The translations under genes were made by a program, and so were the position numbers. From B33-G16 sp964611035 (lineage in GTDB: Bacteria > Desulfobacterota > DSM-4660 > Desulfatiglandales > B25-G16): a DNA stretch of 64,000 bases. The stretch spans positions 62,001 to 126,000 of the forward strand of contig CAZSWT010000001.1 in NCBI GenBank assembly GCA_964611035.1, written 5' to 3'. Below the pieces are notes generated by a model. It was not told the DNA's origin. It made no database searches and saw nothing but the letters and a program-made list of their open reading frames with translations. This document shows positions 27,074-35,384 of the stretch, in pieces (positions within the stretch are counted from its first letter, which is position 1; each line of letters opens with the position of its first letter).

Positions 27074-28351
27074 ATGACTTGTGTAAAAAAATCCCAATCC
27101 CGTGATCCCCACCGCTGGGTAGTTTTTGGCGTGATTTCCTCGGTGTACTTTTTAGTCTTTTTCCACCGTGTCTCCACATCGGTGATTGCGCCTGATCTTC
27201 TGGCCACTTTTAATACAAATGCTACAGCATTAGGGTTCATGTCCTCCATGTATTTCTATCTCTATGCCTTGGAGCAGCCTCTGGTAGGTCATCTATCAGA
27301 TGTATTGGGGCCAAGAAAGGTGGTGGGATTTTGGTCTTTGGTAGCAACCATAGGCTGTGTCTTATTCGGATTAGCCCCAACTATTGGGTGGGCTGCTATA
27401 GGCAGGGGCCTCATAGGTTTTGGCGTAGGCGGGGTTTACGTTCCTGCGATGAAGTCCTTTGCTCAGTGGTTCCGAGAAAAAGAGTTTGCCACCATGACTG
27501 GATTTTTTCTGGCCTCAGGTAACTTAGGAGCAATCGTGGCTACCACACCACTTGCATGGATGTCCAGTGTGTGGGGTTGGAGGTTGAGCTTTTTGATCAT
27601 CGGTGGTATAACACTCATGCTTGCGCTTGCTACCCTCGTATTTGTTCGGGATCACGACACAGTGATTGAACCATTGAGCAAAGAAGCCCCTATACCAAAT
27701 TCCCAATCAGTGACTTCCTGGGGATCAGTTCTTAGAGTTCTGAGCTCTCTGCGATTCTGGGTTTTGGCTGCGCTTTTCTTCGGATTTTTTGGGCCCTATT
27801 TTACGTTCCAAGGCCTCTGGGCTACTCCCTTTATCATGTCTATACTCAATTTGGACGCTCTACGTGCTAGTGAATTGAATATGTTGATTCCGGTGGGATT
27901 TATCCTTGGTGCCCCTTTATCTGGATGGCTTGCAGATAGAATCTTACATAGCAAAGTCGATATACTTCTGTGTCTTTTAGCTCTTATGACGGGCATCTGG
28001 GCAATTCTCGCATTAGGTTTTCATTCCATAGCAATAGGAGGCATGATAGTCCTGTTACTCGCCATGGGGGGGATTGCCGGAGGATTCGCCACTAATCTCT
28101 GGGCATTGGTCCGAGAAACAACCTCAGGCCCTATCCTGGGACTCACTTCTGGCCTCCTTAACCCCTTCCCCCTGCTTGGTCCGGCCATCTTGCAGGGTTG
28201 GACTGGAGCCATTGTGAATCGCATGGATAGAGTGAATGGCATATATCCACCGGCAGCGTATAAAAGTGCCTTTACGGTTTGCCTCATATTTATTATAAGT
28301 TGCCTCATCCTATGCGCAGTTTTTAGAAAGATATTGCCTAAGAGAGATTAG
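27074..28351 (+). CDS. MFS transporter
   Basis: 425 residues from ATG 27074; the frame opens at 26993, but the extra 27 residues are Cys/Phe-rich and lack family character. Motif A-like GHLSDVLGPRKVVGFWSL is near residue 70, with twelve helices and the second-half equivalent GWLADRILHSK. The AIGRGLIGFGVGGVYVPAMK segment is typical of hexuronate/phosphate-type MFS permeases. Substrate unknown. Strong GC-rich palindromes follow the stop codon directly and may serve as its transcription end. Confidence 0.83.
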   Translation: MTCVKKSQSRDPHRWVVFGVISSVYFLVFFHRVSTSVIAPDLLATFNTNATALGFMSSMYFYLYALEQPLVGHLSDVLGPRKVVGFWSLVATIGCVLFGLAPTIGWAAIGRGLIGFGVGGVYVPAMKSFAQWFREKEFATMTGFFLASGNLGAIVATTPLAWMSSVWGWRLSFLIIGGITLMLALATLVFVRDHDTVIEPLSKEAPIPNSQSVTSWGSVLRVLSSLRFWVLAALFFGFFGPYFTFQGLWATPFIMSILNLDALRASELNMLIPVGFILGAPLSGWLADRILHSKVDILLCLLALMTGIWAILALGFHSIAIGGMIVLLLAMGGIAGGFATNLWALVRETTSGPILGLTSGLLNPFPLLGPAILQGWTGAIVNRMDRVNGIYPPAAYKSAFTVCLIFIISCLILCAVFRKILPKRD

Positions 28352-28353
28352 AC

Positions 28354-28500
28354 CGTGGAGCCCCACGGGCAAGCCCGTGGTACCACTAAGTTTCGCCGAT
28401 TCGCTTCGCGAACGGCGAGACTTAGTGGTACGACATCCCGACCGTCAGCGCATTCATCCACGGCTAAAGCCGAGGCTTTCTGCGGTCGGGGCAAAAAACG
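28354..28500 (+). repeat. cluster of three strong GC-rich hairpins
   Basis: Consecutive hairpins: CCACGGGC/GCCCGTGG; then GTACCACTAAGT paired with ACTTAGTGGTAC enclosing CGCCG/CGGCG; then CCCGACCG paired with CGGTCGGG enclosing CGGCT/AGCCG. No T-tract follows. Much more GC-rich than the flanks. A smaller piece of the first hairpin (GGGCTTACGCCC) occurs at 52688. Confidence 0.7.
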
Positions 28501-28619
28501 CATTCTTATCAAAATAACCATTAATTGAGGGGCCATAATTAAAATTTAGAGCCCTCTTCCTTATAAAGAGAAGGAGGTTTTGTACCTGAGAAAAATTGTT
28601 AAAAGGGAGAGCAAAAAAA

Positions 28620-28982
28620 ATGACAAAAAAGAATATCTTAGGAATTACTTACAAAGAGTGGCATTATTTATTAATCAGCATCCTTTTTCTTATCCTTCCT
28701 GTTGTAACTATTATTCCGACAGGGTTTTCTACGTGGATGATGGGATTTATTGTATTGCTTCTCCTGGTCGTCTGGTTCACTTTTGTACTATATATTTTGT
28801 TATTCAGCACTAAATTCACCAGGGAACAGGGTAGGGAAATGGAACTGGTGAAAAGTATTGAAAAATATTTCATAAAGGTACTCGAAGATGTGGAATGGAC
28901 TGATGATACTGTAAATATGGTAATTGATGCCTTATACGATTGGACACGATTGCCTAAAGAGGAAAAACATGAGAGATACTAA
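28620..28982 (+). CDS. small two-helix membrane protein of unknown function
   Basis: 120 residues from ATG 28620, preceded by GGGAG at about 10 bases; a TTG at 28596 would add 8 residues. Two adjacent membrane helices (about 13-32 and 37-60) are followed by a charged cytoplasmic-looking tail (TKFTREQGREMELVKSIEKY onwards). I do not recognise the family. The next gene has its own promoter, so it is probably a single-gene unit. Confidence 0.6.
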   Translation: MTKKNILGITYKEWHYLLISILFLILPVVTIIPTGFSTWMMGFIVLLLLVVWFTFVLYILLFSTKFTREQGREMELVKSIEKYFIKVLEDVEWTDDTVNMVIDALYDWTRLPKEEKHERY

Positions 28983-29011
28983 TGTAAATTTCAACTCACT
29001 TCCCCCTTACC

Positions 29012-29080
29012 GCTCGTCGGGCCGGCCTGCTAGACTTATGGCGGGCAGGAGCTGAGCGAGAGCTATAGCTGTCAGGCGCG
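29012..29080 (+). repeat. GC-rich palindromic repeat
   Basis: CGCTC...GAGCG outer arms and GCCTGC...GGCAGG inner arms, of the same flavour as the other GC-rich hairpins in the window. Confidence 0.5.
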
Positions 29081-29134
29081 GAGTTTCGCATCACAACCTA
29101 ACGCCAATAGCACATATCTTGTAGCCTTTTTGCT

Positions 29135-29164
29135 TTGACACACAACACTCTTTCATCTTATTCT
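29135..29164 (+). promoter_or_regulatory. sigma70-type promoter of the second crotonase gene
   Basis: TTGACA at 29135-29140, an 18-bp spacer and TATTCT at 29159-29164. The surrounding 60 bases resemble the plsB promoter region at 12063-12124. Confidence 0.6.
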
Positions 29165-29209
29165 ATCCACCCAGCAAAGAAAATTCGTATCATTTAGGAG
29201 GAGCTGAAA

Positions 29210-29923
29210 ATGGCACGTGTAGAATATACATTAGATAAAAAAGTGGCTATTATTACCATGAACGATGGCGAAAACCTGTTCAATCTCGCATTTTTGGACT
29301 GCTTTCTCACAGTCTTAGATGAGATTGAAAATGATACAGATGCCAATTCACTTATTGTTACCTCCGCCCATGAAAAGATTTTCTGTAACGGGATTGACCT
29401 GGATTGGCTAGCACCGTTTATTAAAAAAAATGATATGGAGACCGCAAAGGCATTTTTCTATATGATGATGAAACTTTTCAAACGGATCCTCCTTTATCCA
29501 ATGCCTACAATCGCTGCAATATCAGGCCATGTGTTTGCTGGCGGAGCCATCATGAGCTGTGCCTTTGACTTTCGCTTTATGCGTGCTGACCGAGGCTTTT
29601 TTTCCTTTCCAGAGGTAGACCTTGGCATTCCGTTTCTTCCCGGTATGATTGCTATCATCAAAAAGGCAATCTCCATGTACAAGTTTGAAGAAATGCAGTA
29701 TAGCGGAAAACGAGCCACTGCCGAGGAATGCGAAGCGCATCACATAGTCATAAAGGCCTGTCATATGGATGACCTGATGAATGAGGCACTCTCTTTTGCA
29801 AAAGCCTTAAACAAGCGCAGAGAGGTAATCGCCGAGATGAAGAAACGGATGTATAAGGATATTGTCCATACCATTGATGTGGAAGATCCACCGGTGATCG
29901 AATCTGGCATTTTTTATGTATAG
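29210..29923 (+). CDS. enoyl-CoA isomerase-type crotonase
   Basis: 237-residue crotonase. Oxyanion motifs FCNGIDLDW (58-66) and SGHVFAGGAIMSCAFDFR (105-122); the first hydratase Glu is replaced by Ile114 (GGAIM), while the second is kept as Glu135 in SFPEVDLGIPF. A single Glu of this kind is typical of delta3,delta2-enoyl-CoA isomerases, and the overall sequence resembles the ECI group found in plants and bacteria. It has a good promoter and a TAGGAGGAG ribosome binding site. It is followed at 38 bp by a glycerophosphodiesterase gene, probably co-transcribed. Confidence 0.85.
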   Translation: MARVEYTLDKKVAIITMNDGENLFNLAFLDCFLTVLDEIENDTDANSLIVTSAHEKIFCNGIDLDWLAPFIKKNDMETAKAFFYMMMKLFKRILLYPMPTIAAISGHVFAGGAIMSCAFDFRFMRADRGFFSFPEVDLGIPFLPGMIAIIKKAISMYKFEEMQYSGKRATAEECEAHHIVIKACHMDDLMNEALSFAKALNKRREVIAEMKKRMYKDIVHTIDVEDPPVIESGIFYV

Positions 29924-29961
29924 GCAATTGCTATAAACTAACATTTTTTAGTGAGGTTGCA

Positions 29962-30636
29962 ATGATCATTATGGGACATCGTGGAGCTGCGGCTCTGGAG
30001 CCTGAGAATACCCTGCTTTCAATTGGAAGGGCTATCGAAATTGGAGTTAACGCAGTGGAGATAGATGTGCATTTTAGCAAAGACAAAGAGATAGTCGTTA
30101 TACATGACTCAACCTTGGATCGCACCACTGATGGCACTGGGCCTGTTTGCAATTTTACCATTGATGAGCTGAAAAAACTTGATGCGGGTAAGGGTCAGCG
30201 CATACCCACACTTCAGGAAGTCATTGATTTTATTGACAACAAAGTGACTCTTGCCATTGAGTTGAAGGAAGGGGATACAGTAGAAAGTGTTTTCGAGCTG
30301 ATAAAGCGGAATAACATTGAAGACAGCGTATACGTGATTTCTTTCTGGCACAGGTTTGTAAAGACCATAAAAGCCATGGACAGCCACATCAAAACCGGCG
30401 TACTATTTGTGGGATGCCCTGTGAACACATGCATTGCTAATCAGACATCAGCAGATGCACTCGTGATGAATTACGCCTTTATAGACAGAAAATTTGTCCA
30501 AACAGCTCATAGAGAAAATCTTAAAGTTTTTATATGGAATATTGATAAAAAGAACCTTCTAAAGCCATACGTTGATATGGGTGTAGACGGTATTGGAACC
30601 AATGATCCGCGAGTGCTGTGCGAGTATTTTATGTAA
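29962..30636 (+). CDS. glycerophosphodiester phosphodiesterase
   Basis: 224-residue GDPD-family TIM barrel without signal peptide, so cytoplasmic (UgpQ-like). Catalytic motifs are MGHRGAAALEPENT (His6 and Arg7), AVEIDVHFSKD (metal-binding Glu and Asp) and VIHDSTLDRTTDGTG (second His). It hydrolyses glycerophosphodiesters from phospholipid turnover to glycerol 3-phosphate, the PlsB substrate. It lies 38 bp behind the crotonase gene and likely shares its promoter. Confidence 0.93.
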   Translation: MIIMGHRGAAALEPENTLLSIGRAIEIGVNAVEIDVHFSKDKEIVVIHDSTLDRTTDGTGPVCNFTIDELKKLDAGKGQRIPTLQEVIDFIDNKVTLAIELKEGDTVESVFELIKRNNIEDSVYVISFWHRFVKTIKAMDSHIKTGVLFVGCPVNTCIANQTSADALVMNYAFIDRKFVQTAHRENLKVFIWNIDKKNLLKPYVDMGVDGIGTNDPRVLCEYFM

Positions 30637-30782
30637 TCAATAGAGCAATATCTTTCCCTTTTCGGACAACAGGCAACGGTGAACCGTGAACCGTTACAAA
30701 TGCATATAGGACTATACAGACATCGATCAAAAAAAATAATCGCTAAAATTAGAAAAAGATGAATCGAGAAGAGGTTTTCATT

Positions 30783-31982
30783 ATGCCCGAGATAGAAAAA
30801 ATAACATACATTGTTAATCAACTTTCCAGAAAAAGAGATATGGTGAAAGCCTCGACAGATTTATTTTCTCTTTCAACAGCACATTCTGTACGGAAATTCC
30901 ACCAAACCTTTCCTGATTATACGCCAACTCCACTGGTAAAACTTACTCATCTTGCCGATATGTTGCGCGTTTCTAACATCTGGATTAAAGACGAATCACA
31001 CCGATTTGGCCTCAATGCCTTTAAGGTCCTTGGTGCCACCCATGGGCTGGCATATCTCATCGCTCAGCGATTAAAAATAAATGCGCAGGAATTGTCGTTC
31101 GATTTGCTCCATGCACCCAGTGCAAAAGAAAAGCTGGCTGACACTACATTGGTGACGGCAACAGACGGGAATCATGGCCGTGCAGTTGCATGGGCCGCAC
31201 AGCAACTGAGGTGTAGAGCTGTCGTCTATATGCCAAAAGGCACTTCTGCCGCAAGGCATGAATCTATCAAAGCGCATGGCGCTCAAACTCTTATTATTGA
31301 TGGCACCTATGATGATGCTGTCCAGCAAGCGGTAGAACAGGCTCAAAAACAAGGTTGGATTTTGCTGCAGGATACAGCAAGAGAGGGATATGAGGAAATT
31401 CCTTTAAAAATCATGCAGGGCTATCTCACTATTTTACACGAGGCTCTGGAGCAGCTGGGAGGAGAAATTCCCACGCATGTTTTTGTGCAGTGTGGCGTGG
31501 GTTCTCTGGCAGCTGCCAGCCAGGCATATTTATTTGAGTTATTTGGCGACGAACGACCTCTATTTGCTGTTGTGGAGCCTAGCCGTGCTGCCTGTTTTTA
31601 TGAACCCATGGCCACCCATAAGAGAGAGCCTAAAAAACTCAGTGGCAACCTCGATACGATTATGGCTGGCCTGGCGTGTGGTGAGCCAAGCACCCTGTCA
31701 TGGAAGATACTTCGAGACTATGCTGATGTGTTTGTTGCCTGTCCAGACTATATAGCAATAAAAGGTATGCGTATTCTCGGCAATCCCCTTCAGGATGATG
31801 AGAGAGTTATTTCGGGAGAATCAGGTGCGGTAACTCTAGGTCTGCTTACGACTGTGCTTGCACAGACATCCTACCGAAAAATTGCTAAGGCATTACAACT
31901 TAATGAAACGTCAAAAGTCTTACTGCTATCAACTGAAGGTGACACAGATCCCTCGATGTACCGTAAGATTGTATGGGGTTGA
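30783..31982 (+). CDS. dpaL: diaminopropionate ammonia-lyase
   Basis: PLP enzyme of the beta family (YgeX/DpaL): converts 2,3-diaminopropionate to pyruvate and ammonia. The PLP Lys is in RFGLNAFKVLGATHGL (about 71-86), a phosphate-binding-loop equivalent in TATDGNHGRAVAWAA (about 123-137), and the Gly-rich loop in VQCGVGSLAAA (about 231). I use ATG 30783 (399 residues) because AAGAGG lies 8 bases upstream; an earlier ATG at 30759 would add 8 residues. No linked carbamoyltransferase or hydantoinase genes are seen, unlike the E. coli yge cluster. Confidence 0.9.
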   Translation: MPEIEKITYIVNQLSRKRDMVKASTDLFSLSTAHSVRKFHQTFPDYTPTPLVKLTHLADMLRVSNIWIKDESHRFGLNAFKVLGATHGLAYLIAQRLKINAQELSFDLLHAPSAKEKLADTTLVTATDGNHGRAVAWAAQQLRCRAVVYMPKGTSAARHESIKAHGAQTLIIDGTYDDAVQQAVEQAQKQGWILLQDTAREGYEEIPLKIMQGYLTILHEALEQLGGEIPTHVFVQCGVGSLAAASQAYLFELFGDERPLFAVVEPSRAACFYEPMATHKREPKKLSGNLDTIMAGLACGEPSTLSWKILRDYADVFVACPDYIAIKGMRILGNPLQDDERVISGESGAVTLGLLTTVLAQTSYRKIAKALQLNETSKVLLLSTEGDTDPSMYRKIVWG

Positions 31983-32130
31983 TATGAAAGAAACTTGAAA
32001 CTAGAAACTTGAAACTAGATAAGAAGGCATTCTACCTCCTTATTAAATGAGTAACGAATGAGGAGAAATTCTTCCATGCTTCGCTGTGGCCGTAAGGCAT
32101 GGAGGTGCATTGGAATAGGAAATCTTCATA

Positions 32131-35100
32131 ATGACCCTTAGACTCTTTACCAGCAACAGATTGGAGATCCTGGCCGATACATTGGCTGAAGTGCTTAGCA
32201 AACCTTTAGCATCAGTACTGGATGAAGAATTGATTGTTGTCCAGAGCAGAGGCATGGAGCGCTGGGTATCGATGCAGCTTGCCCAGCGCCATGGTATCTG
32301 TGCAAACTACCGATTTCCTTTTCCTAACGCCTTTGTCCACGACATATTTCAGAAAATCATTCCAGACCTCCCTGAACGTTCACCTTTTGATCCCAAAATA
32401 ATGACCTGGAGGATCATGAAGCTTCTCCCTTCATGTATCAGAAAACCGGGCTTTGAAAGCCTTAGCGCCTATCTAGGAGATACTCAGAGAAATTTAAAAC
32501 GCTTTCAGCTTTCTGAGCGGATCGCAGACACCTTTGACCAGTACCTGCTTTTTCGTCCAGAAATGATTTTTAAATGGGAAGATGGAGAGGAAAATCACTG
32601 GCAAGCCGTGCTCTGGAGAGAACTAATTAAAAAGACTGGAACAATGCATCGTGCTGCACTCGGCAAGGCCTTTCTTAAGGCAACAGAGGAATCTCCCACC
32701 ACAATACATGGTCTCCCTGAAAGAATTTCTGTCTTTGGGATATCCGCACTCCCCAGATTTCACATTCAGATGCTTGAAGCTATATCACGGTTTAGCCAGA
32801 TAAACCTGTTTCTTATGAATCCCTGCAAAGAATACTGGGGTGATATCCTCTCTGACTGGGAGATGAAAAAAACAATAGCAAGAAAGGGCAAGAGAGATCT
32901 TGCCTTTGAAGAACTCCACCTGGAGAAAGGAAACAGCCTTCTGGCATCCATGGGAGTATTGGGCAAAGATTTTTTTGATCTGGTAAATGAGTGTGAGGAA
33001 TTTCCATCGTTTAAAAATTCCGGTGAGGATAATCTTCTCTCATGGATCCAATCGGACATCCTGAATCTTCGAGACAGACACCAGGGATTGGATGCAAAGG
33101 AAATGATAGCACCTAATGACAACTCAATCCAGGTCCATTCATGCCATAGCCCCATGCGGGAAATCGAAGTCCTGCATGACCGGCTCCTTGATATGTTTGA
33201 AACGGATTCAGACCTACTACCCAGGGATATACTGGTAATGACGCCTGACATAGAAACCTATGCTCCCTATATCCAGGCCGTGTTCGATACCCCGGCAGAT
33301 GCCTCCCGGAAAATCCCTTTCAGTATTTCAGATCGCAGCATAAGGAAAGAGGGCGAGATTATCAATACATTCCTGGCAATTTTGGATCTTTTGGGCAGCC
33401 GCTTTACCGCCTCACAGGTTTTTGCCATTTTGGAATCGACAGCAGTCCATCGAAAATTTGATATTATGGAGGCAGACCTTACACTTGTTCGGAAATGGCT
33501 AACAGACACCCGAATACGGTGGGGGATCGACAGTAAAGACCGGAGCCAACTGGGCCTGCCTCCATTCACTGAAAACACATGGAAGGCTGGCCTGGAAAGG
33601 CTGATATTAGGCTATGCGTTGCCTGGCCAGGATGAGAATATGTTCAATGATATTCTTCCCTACGATGATATTGAAGGGAACAATGCCTCTGTTTTAGGAA
33701 GATTTCTTGATTTCACAGAGCAGCTCTTTGCCCATGTCACATCCCTTGGTCAACCACGTACCCTTAATCAGTGGTCAACAATCTTAACAGAGCTCCTTGA
33801 GAAGTTTTTTATGCCTGATGAGGATACAGAAAGAGAAATGCAGGTGATACGGCACACGCTCAATGACCTGGGCGACATGCAGAAAATGGCAGACTTTGAT
33901 GAAGAGATTGATATCAATGTCATCAAGTGGCACATCAGAAATTTCCTTGAAATAGAAGGGTTTGGATTCGGTTTTATTACTGGAGGAGTTACATTTTGCG
34001 CAATGTTGCCCATGCGATCTATTCCCTTTAAGGTCATCTGTTGTGTGGGTATGAATGGTGATGCCTATCCAAGACAGGCCAAACCATTAGGTTTTGATCT
34101 CATAGCAAAACATCCTAAACCAGGAGACCGATCAAGGCGCAATGACGACAGATATCTCTTTCTGGAGGCAATACTTTCCGCAAGAAAGATATTATATATC
34201 AGTTATGTAGGCCAAAATATTCAGGATAATAGTATTATCCCCCCGTCTGTTGTTGTCAGCGAACTCTTGGATTACATTGAACAAGGCTTTACAATCTCAG
34301 GAAAAAAAATTCTTGACCATATTTTTACAAAACATCGCATTCAGGCCTTTAGTCCGGAATATTTCAAAAAGGGTAAAAAACTGTTCAGCTATTCAGAGGA
34401 GAACTGCCAGGCAGCACAATGCATTCTGGAGGCTCGCGAGGCTCCCATATCGTTTATTTCCAAGGGACTTTCAAATCCCGAAGAGGAATGGAAAACAGTT
34501 GATTTAAACGATCTATCCACCTTTTTTGCCAATCCATCGAGGTTTCTGCTTAATAAACGCCTGGGAATTCATTTTGAGGAGAGGGCCTTAATACTGGAAG
34601 ACAGAGAGGCATTCGATGTCAAGGCACTGGAAAAATATCTGCTTAATAAAAAACTGCTGGAAAAGAAACTTGAAGGAGAAAACCTTAAAGATTTTTTTCC
34701 TACAGTACATGCCTCTGGACAGCTCCCACACGGGACGCCTGGAGAATGCATATTTGAGGAGCTGAGCCAGGGAGTGGAGAGTTTTGTGGAAAAAACCAAG
34801 CCGTATATACAGGAAACAATCCTTGAGCCACTTGAGGTTGATCTGAATATATCAGGTTTCAGGCTGACAGGGCGGATCAATCCAATTTATCCAGAAAGGT
34901 TACTGCAATATCGGTATGCACGAGTGAAGGTCAGAGACCGTCTTAATGTATGGATTCATCACCTAACATTGAATAGCCTCATGACTGATACATACCCCCG
35001 TACCAGCATGTTGGCAGGCCTGGAGCCTGATAAAAGTCGTGAAGCTGTGTGGATAGCATGGGAATATTCCCCGGTGGAAAATAGCAAAGAGATTCTTGGA

Positions 35101-35382
35101 AACCTCTTAAACGAATACTGGGCAGGATTTATAAATCCCCTTCATTTCTTTCCGGAAACTTCCTGGATGTATGCCCATACGATGCTAAAAAAAAACAAAT
35201 CAGAAGAAGATGCTCTCAATAGTGCGCACAGGATCTGGGAAAAAACCGATTACAACCGGGGTGAGTGCGAAGATCCATACTATCAGCTTTGTTTCGGAAA
35301 TACTGATCCCCTTGATTCAGAATTTCGACGCATTGCAGAAGAGGTCTTTAGGCCTTTTTTGGAACACCAGAAAGAGATTTGA
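32131..35382 (+). CDS. recC: exodeoxyribonuclease V gamma subunit RecC
   Basis: 1083 residues, close to family length. It has the N-terminal inactive helicase fold (NRLEILADTLAEVLSKPL; VQSRGMERWVSMQLAQRHG) and a middle region with MLPMRSIPFKVICCVGMNGD and GDRSRRNDDRYLFLEA, typical of RecC's degenerate helicase 2 domain, plus the C-terminal dead-nuclease part. It recognises Chi in the RecBCD complex. The gene leads a recC-recB-recD operon; its TGA overlaps the TTG codon at 35379. Confidence 0.95.
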   Translation: MTLRLFTSNRLEILADTLAEVLSKPLASVLDEELIVVQSRGMERWVSMQLAQRHGICANYRFPFPNAFVHDIFQKIIPDLPERSPFDPKIMTWRIMKLLPSCIRKPGFESLSAYLGDTQRNLKRFQLSERIADTFDQYLLFRPEMIFKWEDGEENHWQAVLWRELIKKTGTMHRAALGKAFLKATEESPTTIHGLPERISVFGISALPRFHIQMLEAISRFSQINLFLMNPCKEYWGDILSDWEMKKTIARKGKRDLAFEELHLEKGNSLLASMGVLGKDFFDLVNECEEFPSFKNSGEDNLLSWIQSDILNLRDRHQGLDAKEMIAPNDNSIQVHSCHSPMREIEVLHDRLLDMFETDSDLLPRDILVMTPDIETYAPYIQAVFDTPADASRKIPFSISDRSIRKEGEIINTFLAILDLLGSRFTASQVFAILESTAVHRKFDIMEADLTLVRKWLTDTRIRWGIDSKDRSQLGLPPFTENTWKAGLERLILGYALPGQDENMFNDILPYDDIEGNNASVLGRFLDFTEQLFAHVTSLGQPRTLNQWSTILTELLEKFFMPDEDTEREMQVIRHTLNDLGDMQKMADFDEEIDINVIKWHIRNFLEIEGFGFGFITGGVTFCAMLPMRSIPFKVICCVGMNGDAYPRQAKPLGFDLIAKHPKPGDRSRRNDDRYLFLEAILSARKILYISYVGQNIQDNSIIPPSVVVSELLDYIEQGFTISGKKILDHIFTKHRIQAFSPEYFKKGKKLFSYSEENCQAAQCILEAREAPISFISKGLSNPEEEWKTVDLNDLSTFFANPSRFLLNKRLGIHFEERALILEDREAFDVKALEKYLLNKKLLEKKLEGENLKDFFPTVHASGQLPHGTPGECIFEELSQGVESFVEKTKPYIQETILEPLEVDLNISGFRLTGRINPIYPERLLQYRYARVKVRDRLNVWIHHLTLNSLMTDTYPRTSMLAGLEPDKSREAVWIAWEYSPVENSKEILGNLLNEYWAGFINPLHFFPETSWMYAHTMLKKNKSEEDALNSAHRIWEKTDYNRGECEDPYYQLCFGNTDPLDSEFRRIAEEVFRPFLEHQKEI

Positions 35383-35384
35383 AA

